Made by a program: the position numbers and the translations under genes. 64,000 nucleotides of DNA, taken from contig UPZG01000003.1 in NCBI GenBank assembly GCA_900538705.1, positions 127,171 through 191,170 of the forward strand, written 5' to 3'. Shown one piece after another: positions 36,079 to 44,045 of this stretch (positions within the stretch are counted from its first letter, which is position 1; every line of letters begins with the position of its first letter). The notes under the pieces were generated by a model, which was given only the letters and a program-made list of their open reading frames with translations, searched no databases and had not been told where the DNA came from. The DNA comes from an uncultured Porphyromonadaceae bacterium. GTDB lineage: Bacteria > Bacteroidota > Bacteroidia > Bacteroidales > Barnesiellaceae_A.

Positions 36079-37740
36079 ATGAAAAAATTCCTATCTGTAT
36101 CTGCCGTGTCTCTCTTCTTGTGTGCTGCTGTGCCGGCATTTGGTTATGTGATTGCTCCCGAGGTGGCCAAAACGACTGCCGATAAGTTGCTTTCGCTCGA
36201 CTCTGATTTTGTGGGAGCCGGTGAAGCTACTGTTACTACTGTTGCTGAAGACGGCACTCCTGCTTATTATGTAATAGAATATAATGCAGGTGGCTGGGCT
36301 ATCGTGTCGGCGCAATCATCTTCGAAACCTCTTATAGCTTATAATCCTACAGGCAAATATGAAGTTCCTGAGCCTATGCAAGCTGTGCTCGATGCAAATA
36401 AGCAACGTATTGTGGCTGAAGCTGAGAATAATGCAGATTATCAGCATATAGGATGGAGCCGTGCCGCTCAGCGGAAGCCTGCGGCCGAGCCTGTATCGAC
36501 GCCCGATGTAGCACCTCTCATTAAGGTAAACCTTAATCAGTCGGCTCCCTTTAATGACCAATGTCCTACGGTAAGCGGGCAGCACGTCCTTGTAGGTTGT
36601 GTTGCAGTAGGTATGGGACAGGCCATGATGGTAGCTCGTTATCCCGAGCGTCCCGTAGGTTCGTATAGTTATACCGATGCTACGGTAGGTTATCTTTCGA
36701 TAGATTATGATGCTCAACAACCCTATGACTGGAATGCTATGTATGCAGCCGAGACAACCGGTAATTATAGTGAGATAGCTCGTCTGCTGTATCATTGTGG
36801 CGTGTCGGTGCGTATGCAGTATGGTATTGACGGTTCGGGCGCTTACTCTGCAGATATTGCACCTGCATTGACTCGTAATTTCCAATACGATTCGGAGTTG
36901 ATACGTTACGTGCGTAAGTCAAACTATTCCCGAGAGGAATGGATTTCACTGTTGCTCGATGAGCTGGTGTTAGGCCGTGCAGTTATTTACGGCGGTGATA
37001 ATGGCGAAGCCGGTCACTGTTGGAATGTCGACGGATGGAAACAGGCAACGCAGATGTTTCACGTCAATTGGGGTTGGGGTGGATACGGAAACTCTTATTT
37101 CGATATAGAGGCAATGGAAGACCAATATCAAGGTATGAGTTTCCCCTATAACAATGATGCTATAGTGGGTGTAGGTGCACCTACGACTGCTCCTTATGGA
37201 CTTAACTTGAGTACTACCAGCATTCCTTTGGGTGCAGCAGCCGGTGTGGCATTGGCAGATGTAGTGGTGCTCTGCGAGGATGAAAGTGCAGTATTCTCTT
37301 TCACAGTAGAAGGTCCCGAAGGACTTTTTGGAAGAGTAGCGTCGCCCTATAGAGTAGAAAATATGAAACTCGTCTCTACTGAAACGATTACCGATGCAGC
37401 GAAGTTCAAATATGCTCTTATTACGGTAACCAATACAGCTACCGGAGAGTCGCTCACCCGTGAATTCACGCTGCAACTCAACAGCGGTGGAAGCGTTGCT
37501 TCGGTTTTCAGCAATGCAATGCGCGTATATCCGGCAATAGCCCACGACTATATTACTGTAGAAGTTCCCGCAACGGGTGGTAGTTACGCTATCTATAGCA
37601 TGACAGGAGCATTGGTCGACGAGGGTAGAATGGATGATTATAAAACTCAAATCTCAGTATCTTCGTTGCCCGCAGGTGCTTACTTGCTCAAGTATGTACA
37701 TCCCGAAGGCGCCGGTGTGAAAAACTTTATTGTAAAGTAA
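36079..37740 (+). CDS. C10-family cysteine peptidase with T9SS sorting domain, copy 1
   Basis: 553 residues, streptopain-like. Signal peptide 1-22; propeptide (Spi-like) about 25-130 with YNAGGWAIVSAQSSSKPLIA; peptidase about 150-380 with catalytic Cys174 in VGCVAVGMGQAMM and His313 in GHCWNVDGW, followed by HVNWGWGGYGNSYFDI that lines the active site. After an Ig-like linker, the last 75 residues are a T9SS type A sorting domain (MRVYPAIAHDYITVEV ... PAGAYLLKYV ... NFIVK). It is thus predicted to be secreted and attached at the surface. A tiny frame ATG-ATG-AAA-AAA-TAG at 36058-36072 precedes the start. Confidence 0.92.
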   Translation: MKKFLSVSAVSLFLCAAVPAFGYVIAPEVAKTTADKLLSLDSDFVGAGEATVTTVAEDGTPAYYVIEYNAGGWAIVSAQSSSKPLIAYNPTGKYEVPEPMQAVLDANKQRIVAEAENNADYQHIGWSRAAQRKPAAEPVSTPDVAPLIKVNLNQSAPFNDQCPTVSGQHVLVGCVAVGMGQAMMVARYPERPVGSYSYTDATVGYLSIDYDAQQPYDWNAMYAAETTGNYSEIARLLYHCGVSVRMQYGIDGSGAYSADIAPALTRNFQYDSELIRYVRKSNYSREEWISLLLDELVLGRAVIYGGDNGEAGHCWNVDGWKQATQMFHVNWGWGGYGNSYFDIEAMEDQYQGMSFPYNNDAIVGVGAPTTAPYGLNLSTTSIPLGAAAGVALADVVVLCEDESAVFSFTVEGPEGLFGRVASPYRVENMKLVSTETITDAAKFKYALITVTNTATGESLTREFTLQLNSGGSVASVFSNAMRVYPAIAHDYITVEVPATGGSYAIYSMTGALVDEGRMDDYKTQISVSSLPAGAYLLKYVHPEGAGVKNFIVK

Positions 37741-37761
37741 ATAATAAGTAGATACGTGTAT

Positions 37762-37798
37762 AAGAGGCTCTATCACATGTGGATGGAGCCTCTTTTTA
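37762..37798 (+). terminator. Rho-independent terminator after C10 copy 1
   Basis: Stem AAGAGGCTC (37762-37770) with GAGCCTCTT (37786-37794), then a T-run. It separates the two peptidase genes into different transcripts. Confidence 0.85.
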
Positions 37799-37963
37799 TA
37801 AATATATAGAGCCTTTTGGATGTTGACAGATGCGCGAATATATCTATTAGGCATATGTAATTGAAAAAGCTGTTGTATTTGCTTCTGTATGTGTTGATTA
37901 TATGTTATTATCAGTTTTTTGATAGAAAAAAGTTAAATCCGATACAAAATGTAATTTTTTTTT

Positions 37964-37971
37964 TATCTTTG
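37964..37971 (+). promoter_or_regulatory. -7 promoter box (TATCTTTG) for C10 copy 2
   Basis: Perfect TAnnTTTG element 45 bases before the ATG. The equivalent site before copy 1 is a weaker TAACTTCG at 36013-36020, so the copies may be expressed differently. Confidence 0.6.
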
Positions 37972-38016
37972 CCTTTTCAAGAAAGACCTAACTTATAACA
38001 ATGAAAAAAGACTGAT

Positions 38017-39669
38017 ATGAAAAAATTCTTTTCTCTATTAGCCATTGCCTTTCTTTGCTTGACATCGATGATACCGGTGTCGGCAGAAGTGATAGCTCCT
38101 GAATTAGCCAAGACGACAGCCGATAACTTGCTTTCGCTCGATTCTGAATTTGCAGGTGCAGGTGACGCAACAGTTACTACTGTTACCAAGGATGGTGTAC
38201 CAGTTTATTATTTGATAGAATATAATGCTGGCGGTTGGGCTATTGTATCGGCTCAATCATCGTCGAATCCCCTTATTGCTTATAATCCTACGGGTAAATA
38301 CGAGGCTCCCGAACCTATGCAAGCCGTGCTTGACGTGACAGGGCAACGTATTGCAGAGGTGGCTAAAACGAAAGCCGATTATCAGCATGTGGGGTGGCGT
38401 CGTGCCGCACAACGTAAGCCGGCTGCTACAAATACCACCCCCGATGTGGCTCCACTTATTACGGTAAACCTCGACCAGTCGGCTCCCTTCAACAGCTATT
38501 GTCCTACTGTAGGCGGAAAACGTGTATTGGTAGGCTGTGTGGCTGTCGGTATGGCACAAGCCATGATGGTGGCACGTTTCCCCGACCGTCCTGTGGGGAA
38601 ATATAGTTATACCGATCCCACTGTAGGTTATCTCTCGATAGACTACGATGCCGAGGCTCCCTACGATTGGGATGCCATGTATGCGGCCAAAGAGACGGGT
38701 AATTACAATGAGATAGCACGTCTGTTGTATCATTGTGGTGTGTCGGTTGATATGCAATATGGTGTAGACGGCTCGGGTGCTTATACAGTTCAAGTAGCTA
38801 CAGCATTACCTCGAAACTTTCAGTATGACAGAGATTTAGTGCGTCATGTAGATAAACTGTCCAATAAGGACGAGTGGACAGCCCTGCTTCTCGATGAGTT
38901 GGTATTGGGACGTGCTATCGTTTATCACGGTAATAGCGAGGATAGTGGTCACTGCTGGAATATCGACGGTTGGAAGCAAGCTACGCAAATGTTCCACGTA
39001 AACTGGGGTTGGAACGGTACAGGAAACTCTTATTTCGACATAGATGCCATGCAAGACCAATATCAGGGTATGAGTTTCCCCTATAATAATGGCGTGGTAA
39101 TCGGTGTGGGTGCTCCTACGACAGCTCCTTATGGACTTTCATTGAGTACTACAAATATCCCCTTGGGTGCAAAGGCCGGTACGGCATTGGCCGACGTGGT
39201 GGTACGTTGTGAGGATGAAGACGCTGAGTTCTCTTTTACTATTGAAGGTCCCGAAGGTTTGTTTGGTAGAGTAGAGTCGCCTTATAGAGTAGAAAATATG
39301 AAGTTGGTGGCTAAAGAAGATGTTACGTCTTCGGCTAAATTTGAGTATGCCCTTATTACGGTTACTAATACAGCTACAAACGAGTCGTATACGTCGGAGT
39401 TTAAGTTGCATGTTACGGCGGGCGTATCGTCGGCACTTAGTGACAAGATGCGTGTATATCCTTCTATAACTCACGACTATCTGACAGTAGAAGTTCCGGT
39501 ATCGGGTGGCAAATATGCTATCTATACGATGACCGGTGCATTAGCCGGAGAGGGAGATTTGACAGACTATACGACAAGAGTATCGGTAGCATCGTTGCCT
39601 GCAGGTACTTATCTGCTCAAATACGTTCACTCCGATGGAGTGGGTGTAAAGACCTTCATTGTAAAATAG
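38017..39669 (+). CDS. C10-family cysteine peptidase with T9SS sorting domain, copy 2
   Basis: 550 residues, a close tandem paralog of the preceding gene with the same domain order: signal peptide, propeptide, peptidase (Cys174 in VGCVAVGMAQAMM, His312 in GHCWNIDGW), Ig-like linker and T9SS type A tail ending TFIVK. Differences cluster around residues 270-290 and in WGWNGTGNSYF, where copy 1 has WGWGGYGNSYF, so substrate preference may differ. It has its own promoter element and terminator. A four-codon frame (ATG at 38001, stop TGA) lies just upstream. Confidence 0.92.
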   Translation: MKKFFSLLAIAFLCLTSMIPVSAEVIAPELAKTTADNLLSLDSEFAGAGDATVTTVTKDGVPVYYLIEYNAGGWAIVSAQSSSNPLIAYNPTGKYEAPEPMQAVLDVTGQRIAEVAKTKADYQHVGWRRAAQRKPAATNTTPDVAPLITVNLDQSAPFNSYCPTVGGKRVLVGCVAVGMAQAMMVARFPDRPVGKYSYTDPTVGYLSIDYDAEAPYDWDAMYAAKETGNYNEIARLLYHCGVSVDMQYGVDGSGAYTVQVATALPRNFQYDRDLVRHVDKLSNKDEWTALLLDELVLGRAIVYHGNSEDSGHCWNIDGWKQATQMFHVNWGWNGTGNSYFDIDAMQDQYQGMSFPYNNGVVIGVGAPTTAPYGLSLSTTNIPLGAKAGTALADVVVRCEDEDAEFSFTIEGPEGLFGRVESPYRVENMKLVAKEDVTSSAKFEYALITVTNTATNESYTSEFKLHVTAGVSSALSDKMRVYPSITHDYLTVEVPVSGGKYAIYTMTGALAGEGDLTDYTTRVSVASLPAGTYLLKYVHSDGVGVKTFIVK

Positions 39670-39692
39670 ATGTTGTAAATAGATTGATTGCA

Positions 39693-39733
39693 GGCGCGGC
39701 AGCATCCTCTTATGAGGCTGCTACCGCGCCTTT
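39693..39733 (+). terminator. Rho-independent terminator after C10 copy 2
   Basis: Stem arms at 39693-39709 and 39714-39730 (17 positions, two mismatches), GGCGCGG... with ...CCGCGCC, then TTTC. It falls inside the longest lptC frame, which is why a later lptC start is chosen. Confidence 0.75.
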
Positions 39734-39755
39734 CACAAAAAAGGAAAAGAGAGTT

Positions 39756-40403
39756 ATGGATAAGATGCACATTGCTTTTGCGGGTTTACGATTACCCTTA
39801 TGGGTAATGGTGATAGTCGCAAGCTTTGTTGTGGCTTGTAGCAATTCGAAGACAGAAGTGGCGCAGGGCTACGAGAATGTCGATGCGCTCCCAACACTTT
39901 ATACACGCAATGTGCTCTCACTCATCTCCGATTCTGGTATTACCCGTTATCGCATTGAGGCCCCTACATGGTATATGTATGATAATGCTGAAGAACCTTA
40001 TTGGTATTTCCCCGATGGCATTAAGGTGGAGCGTTTCGACACGTTGTTCCAAACAGAGGCTCTTGTACTCAGCGATACGGCAACCTATTATGAGAACCGC
40101 CAATTGTGGCGACTTGACCGTAATGTGCATATTGAAAACTTCGAGGGTCGTATCTTCGACACCCAGCAACTTTTTTGGGACCAACGTCGCCGTACCATAT
40201 ACTCCGATTCTGCTATACGTATTACTTCAGAAGACGAGATTATTGAAGGCGTAGGTTTTATCTCTAACGAGCAACTGACGAAATACTCTATTCTACGTAC
40301 AAGTGGTATCTTTACCGTCGAGCGCGATAACGCGGCTACGGCCGATACAACAGATACCGTTGCAGCGGCCACGACTGACACCCTTGCGACGTCTTTATTA
40401 TAG
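39756..40403 (+). CDS. lptC: LPS export protein LptC (lipoprotein)
   Basis: 215 residues from the ATG at 39756 (or 212 from 39765). The N-terminus contains one hydrophobic segment ending ASFVVAC-SNSK, a lipobox. The body has the LptC beta-jellyroll pattern: VLSLISDSGITRYRIEAPTW, the YFPDGIKVERFDTLFQTEA segment, ALVLSDTATYYENRQLW, and IEGVGFISNEQLTKY. It bridges the inner-membrane LptBFG complex to LptA in lipopolysaccharide export. The longest frame would start at 39684 but spans a terminator. The next gene starts nine bases after its stop. Confidence 0.85.
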   Translation: MDKMHIAFAGLRLPLWVMVIVASFVVACSNSKTEVAQGYENVDALPTLYTRNVLSLISDSGITRYRIEAPTWYMYDNAEEPYWYFPDGIKVERFDTLFQTEALVLSDTATYYENRQLWRLDRNVHIENFEGRIFDTQQLFWDQRRRTIYSDSAIRITSEDEIIEGVGFISNEQLTKYSILRTSGIFTVERDNAATADTTDTVAAATTDTLATSLL

Positions 40404-40411
40404 CAATCACT

Positions 40412-41671
40412 ATGGACTGGATGGTAATTATACTGATTTCGTTGCTGTTGACGGCCTTGTTTGCTGTCATGGAGCTTGTGTTTGTGTCGGCTGTTGCTAC
40501 GCGTACCGAAGGAGATGCCGGTTTGCAAGGAGTAGCTAACCGGCTTAACAATATTTTTTATAATAATGAAGAGGGGTATATTACGGTCGTTATCATAGGT
40601 GAAACTATTTCTCTGGTGACATTTGCATTATCGTTGGCTGCCTCGCTGTACAGGGTTCTTGTAGCTTATATCGGTAGCGTTTCACTCACGTTGGTGAGTC
40701 TTGTTATTATTGCTGCCTTGGCTCTATTTCTCGTTATAGAACTATTTGCGTGGCTCTTTTCTCGTGCCGATGCACAAAGGGTAATGCGTATTATGTTGCC
40801 CTTTTCGTTTCTGTTTTATGTAGTATTATATCCTTTTGCCTGGCTCGTTATGAAGGCTTCGGGTATATGGATGCGCTTTACCCGTGTTCAGGCTAAACCG
40901 CGGCGTATGGGATTTATGCTCAGTAAAGTTGAGCTTGATGCTTTTATACAAGGAAACCTTGAAAACAATACCGAGTCGACCGAGGTAGAGAATGAAATGA
41001 AGATGCTGCATAATGTTCTGGATTTTGGTAGTGTGTACGTGCGCGATTGTATGGTACCTCGTACCGAGATAATAGCTGTAGATATAGAGAAAGAGACCGA
41101 CGATGATTTGTTGCGACTCTTGGTAGAGACGGGCAAGTCGAAAGTAGTGGTGTATCGTGACAATATAGACAACGTCGAAGGATATTACCATGTAGCAGAA
41201 ATGTTTCGTGGTGGTGACTGGCGCCAGAAGGTGCGTCCTGTACTTTTTGTCCCCGAATCGAAGCCTGCCAATAAATTGATGAGCCTCTTCATGCAGCAGA
41301 AGAAGAGTATGGCCATTGTTGTCGATGAGTTTGGCGGAACGGCAGGATTGGTGACACTTGAAGATTTGGTAGAGGAAATTTTCGGGGAGATAGAAGATGA
41401 GCATGACCAAACAAACCTCGTATCACGGCAGACAGGCGATGGAGAGTATGACTTTTCAGGTCGTATGGAGATATCTAAAATTAACGAAGATTATGGATTG
41501 CAAATACCCGAGTCGGACGATTATCTGACAATTGCCGGTTATATTCTCAACCATTATCAAACCATTCCGGCACAGGGCGAAACTGTAAGAATAGGACGTT
41601 TTGCTTTCACCATTATGCGTCGCAGAGCCAACAGAATAGAACTTGTACACCTGAAAATTGCAGGTGAATGA
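40412..41671 (+). CDS. CNNM/CorC-family membrane protein with CBS domains
   Basis: 419 residues. An N-terminal CNNM (DUF21) membrane domain has about four helices (1-150), then two CBS domains (about 195-310: VRDCMVPRTEIIAVDIE, and MAIVVDEFGGTAGLVTLEDL) and a C-terminal CorC/HlyC transporter-associated domain (DDYLTIAGYILNHY...). The family includes ion transporters (Mg/Co efflux) and GldE of gliding bacteria. Which applies here cannot be decided. It is nine bases after lptC and probably cotranscribed. Confidence 0.88.
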   Translation: MDWMVIILISLLLTALFAVMELVFVSAVATRTEGDAGLQGVANRLNNIFYNNEEGYITVVIIGETISLVTFALSLAASLYRVLVAYIGSVSLTLVSLVIIAALALFLVIELFAWLFSRADAQRVMRIMLPFSFLFYVVLYPFAWLVMKASGIWMRFTRVQAKPRRMGFMLSKVELDAFIQGNLENNTESTEVENEMKMLHNVLDFGSVYVRDCMVPRTEIIAVDIEKETDDDLLRLLVETGKSKVVVYRDNIDNVEGYYHVAEMFRGGDWRQKVRPVLFVPESKPANKLMSLFMQQKKSMAIVVDEFGGTAGLVTLEDLVEEIFGEIEDEHDQTNLVSRQTGDGEYDFSGRMEISKINEDYGLQIPESDDYLTIAGYILNHYQTIPAQGETVRIGRFAFTIMRRRANRIELVHLKIAGE

Positions 41672-41769
41672 AAAATATATTACTAAATTTCGCTTATCCG
41701 TGCTTTTTTTGTAAATTCGCACCCTTGTAAATAGTATATAAATAAAAACTAAAAACATATAAACAACAA

Positions 41770-43866
41770 ATGGCTACGTTAGAGAAAATCAGAAGCAAAG
41801 CCGCTTTCCTTGTCATTATCATAGGTGTGGCATTGCTTGCGTTTATCATCGGCGACTTCCTCAATTCGGGGCAGTCTTTCTTCATGATGAGTAAAAACAA
41901 AGTTGCTACTGTAAACGGTACTTCTATTGGTGTAGAGGAATATCAACAACGCGTACAGGCGCGCTCTGAGGAGATGCAGGCTATGTACCAACAAAGAGGT
42001 ATGCCTATGCCCGACGGAGCATCGGATTATATCAACAAAGAGGTTTACGATGCTATGGTAAACGAAATCTTGCTCAATGAAGAGCTCGAGGCTGTAGGTA
42101 TCACTGTAAGTAAAGAGGAACTGAACGACCTTCTTACGGGAGATAATATTGTGCCTCAGGTTGCCCAATCTTTCATGAATCCTCAAACAGGACAATTAGA
42201 CCGTCAGGCTTTGAATAACTTCTTGCAAGTCATTTTCCATCCCGAAGAGAATGGTTATACGCAACCCGAGCAATTGGCTCAGATTGCTGCCCAACGCAAC
42301 ATTTGGCTCAACCTGGAAAAGAGCGTTCGCGAGTCACGCGCTGCAGAAAAATTGGCAGCCCTTGTTAACGCAGCCGTTGTTCCTAACAAAGTTGATGCTG
42401 AGATGGCTTTTGTCGGACAAAACAATTCGGTCGATATAGCTTATGTGCTACAACCTTATACTTCTATTGCCGATTCTACGGTAGAGGTTACCTCGAGCGA
42501 GCTTAAAGCCGAATATAACAAGGTGAAAAAAATATACGAGAATCCCGAGCGTCGTTCTATCAGCTATATAGCTGTAGATATTAAGCCTTCGCAAGCCGAT
42601 TTTGAAAAGGCAGAGGAGAAAATAAATATGCTCAAAGAGCTTTTTGCCACAACCGACGATGTTGCCGATGTGGTAAATAATAATTCTGATTATCCTTATG
42701 CCGATTATTTCGTAGCTGTAAGCTCTTTGAATGCCGACGAGAAAAAATTTGTAGAGAATGCCAAAGTGGGTGATGCTTGTGCCCCCATATTTGCCAACGA
42801 TGCTTACACAATGTATCGTCTTATGGCCACCAAGACTGCACCCGATTCGATTCAGGTGCGTATGGTAAGCTTCCAGACAGGTGATACCCGCATTGATAGC
42901 GTATACAATGTTTTGCGTAACGGTGGCGATTTTGCTTCTCTTGGAAATGACCTGATGAAAGCCGAGGATGTATGGATTACAGAGAGCATGATGGGCGAGG
43001 TAGGACGTGCTTTTATAGAGGATGTCTTCAACGCCGACGACAATTACTTTAAGAGTGAGAGCCTCGGAGGCAGCCATATCGTGCAAGTAACCCGTCGTAC
43101 AGCTCCCGTTGCCAAGGCTAAGGTTGCAGTCGTAACCATTTCGGTTGACCCCAGCAACGATACATATAATGCTCTTCACAATGGCCTTATGTCGTATGTT
43201 ACTACCAACAACGAAGCAAAGGCATTTGCCGATAGCGCACAAGTTGCCGGTTATTCGCTGATGAATGCCGATTGTAGCGCTGAAGATATTGCCATCCCTG
43301 GTATACAAGATGGCCGTCAGATTGTACGTTGGGCATTTAATGCCAAGAAAAACGAGATTTCTGAGATATTTACTATCGGCGACCGCTTCGTAGTAGCAGC
43401 TCTCAACGATATTACACCTGCTGGTTATACTCCTATGAAAGACCTCGAAGCTATGCTTACCATGCGTGTGCGCAATGATAAGAAAGCTGCTATCATAAGT
43501 GAGAAGCTTGCGGCCGTAACTCCAGCTGAAATGTCGGCTTATGCAGCGGCTGTAAATGCAGCAAGTGTCGATACGGCTAAGTTTGTAACCTTCTCGTCTC
43601 CTTCGATTTCGGGATTAGGTTATGAGCCTGCAGTAGCTGGTGTAGCTCCTTCTATGGAAAAAGGTAAAATTTCGGCTCCTATCAAAGGCAATCGTGGTGT
43701 ATATGTATTGCAAGTTGTTAATGTCAACGAGTCGGCAAAACCTTATGATGAAGCTGCTGAAATAGCTCGTCTTGACAGGCAATACACGAACCTTGTCAAC
43801 AGTCGCCTCATGCAGGTATTGCGCGATAAGGCCGATATAGAGAATACTCTCATTCGCTTCTTCTAA
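41770..43866 (+). CDS. PpiD/SurA-like periplasmic peptidyl-prolyl isomerase or foldase
   Basis: 698 residues. Short N-terminus, one membrane helix (about 10-30, AAFLVIIIGVALLAFIIGDF), then the SurA_N-type chaperone region (VNGTSIGVEEYQQRV, residues about 50-200) and a long periplasmic part with parvulin-like segments around 345-450 and a final helix bundle. This is the usual PpiD layout in Bacteroidota: an inner-membrane-anchored foldase for outer-membrane and secreted proteins. A possible weak -7 (TAAATTCG at 41712-41719) precedes it; two hairpin terminators follow. Confidence 0.88.
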   Translation: MATLEKIRSKAAFLVIIIGVALLAFIIGDFLNSGQSFFMMSKNKVATVNGTSIGVEEYQQRVQARSEEMQAMYQQRGMPMPDGASDYINKEVYDAMVNEILLNEELEAVGITVSKEELNDLLTGDNIVPQVAQSFMNPQTGQLDRQALNNFLQVIFHPEENGYTQPEQLAQIAAQRNIWLNLEKSVRESRAAEKLAALVNAAVVPNKVDAEMAFVGQNNSVDIAYVLQPYTSIADSTVEVTSSELKAEYNKVKKIYENPERRSISYIAVDIKPSQADFEKAEEKINMLKELFATTDDVADVVNNNSDYPYADYFVAVSSLNADEKKFVENAKVGDACAPIFANDAYTMYRLMATKTAPDSIQVRMVSFQTGDTRIDSVYNVLRNGGDFASLGNDLMKAEDVWITESMMGEVGRAFIEDVFNADDNYFKSESLGGSHIVQVTRRTAPVAKAKVAVVTISVDPSNDTYNALHNGLMSYVTTNNEAKAFADSAQVAGYSLMNADCSAEDIAIPGIQDGRQIVRWAFNAKKNEISEIFTIGDRFVVAALNDITPAGYTPMKDLEAMLTMRVRNDKKAAIISEKLAAVTPAEMSAYAAAVNAASVDTAKFVTFSSPSISGLGYEPAVAGVAPSMEKGKISAPIKGNRGVYVLQVVNVNESAKPYDEAAEIARLDRQYTNLVNSRLMQVLRDKADIENTLIRFF

Positions 43867-43891
43867 TATGCGGTGAGATTCCGATTATGCT

Positions 43892-43929
43892 ATGGGGCTG
43901 GTCAATGGGTGACACAGCCCCATTTTTTA
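43892..43929 (+). terminator. Rho-independent terminator of the PpiD-like gene
   Basis: Stem ATGGGGCTG (43892-43900) with CAGCCCCAT (43915-43923), followed by six or more T. Confidence 0.85.
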
Positions 43930-43965
43930 TCTTTATGGCTTGTATAGGAGACGATGTTGTCGACT

Positions 43966-44009
43966 AACAAAATGGGGCTTGCCATATAATCGGCAAGCCC
44001 CATTTTGTT
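43966..44009 (-). terminator. Strong bidirectional terminator of glgB
   Basis: Eighteen-bp perfect stem (43966-43983 with 44092... corrected arms: 43966-43983 and 43992-44009), AACAAAATGGGGCTTGCC against its complement. It shares the ATGGGGCT core with the neighbouring terminator at 43892. Confidence 0.9.
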
Positions 44010-44045
44010 GAATGCTTATATAATTGCGACTGTGATTTTGTGTGT

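Noticed and set aside
39684..39755. Longer N-terminus of lptC from 39684
   Set aside because: The extension spans a strong terminator hairpin and would hide the lipoprotein signal.
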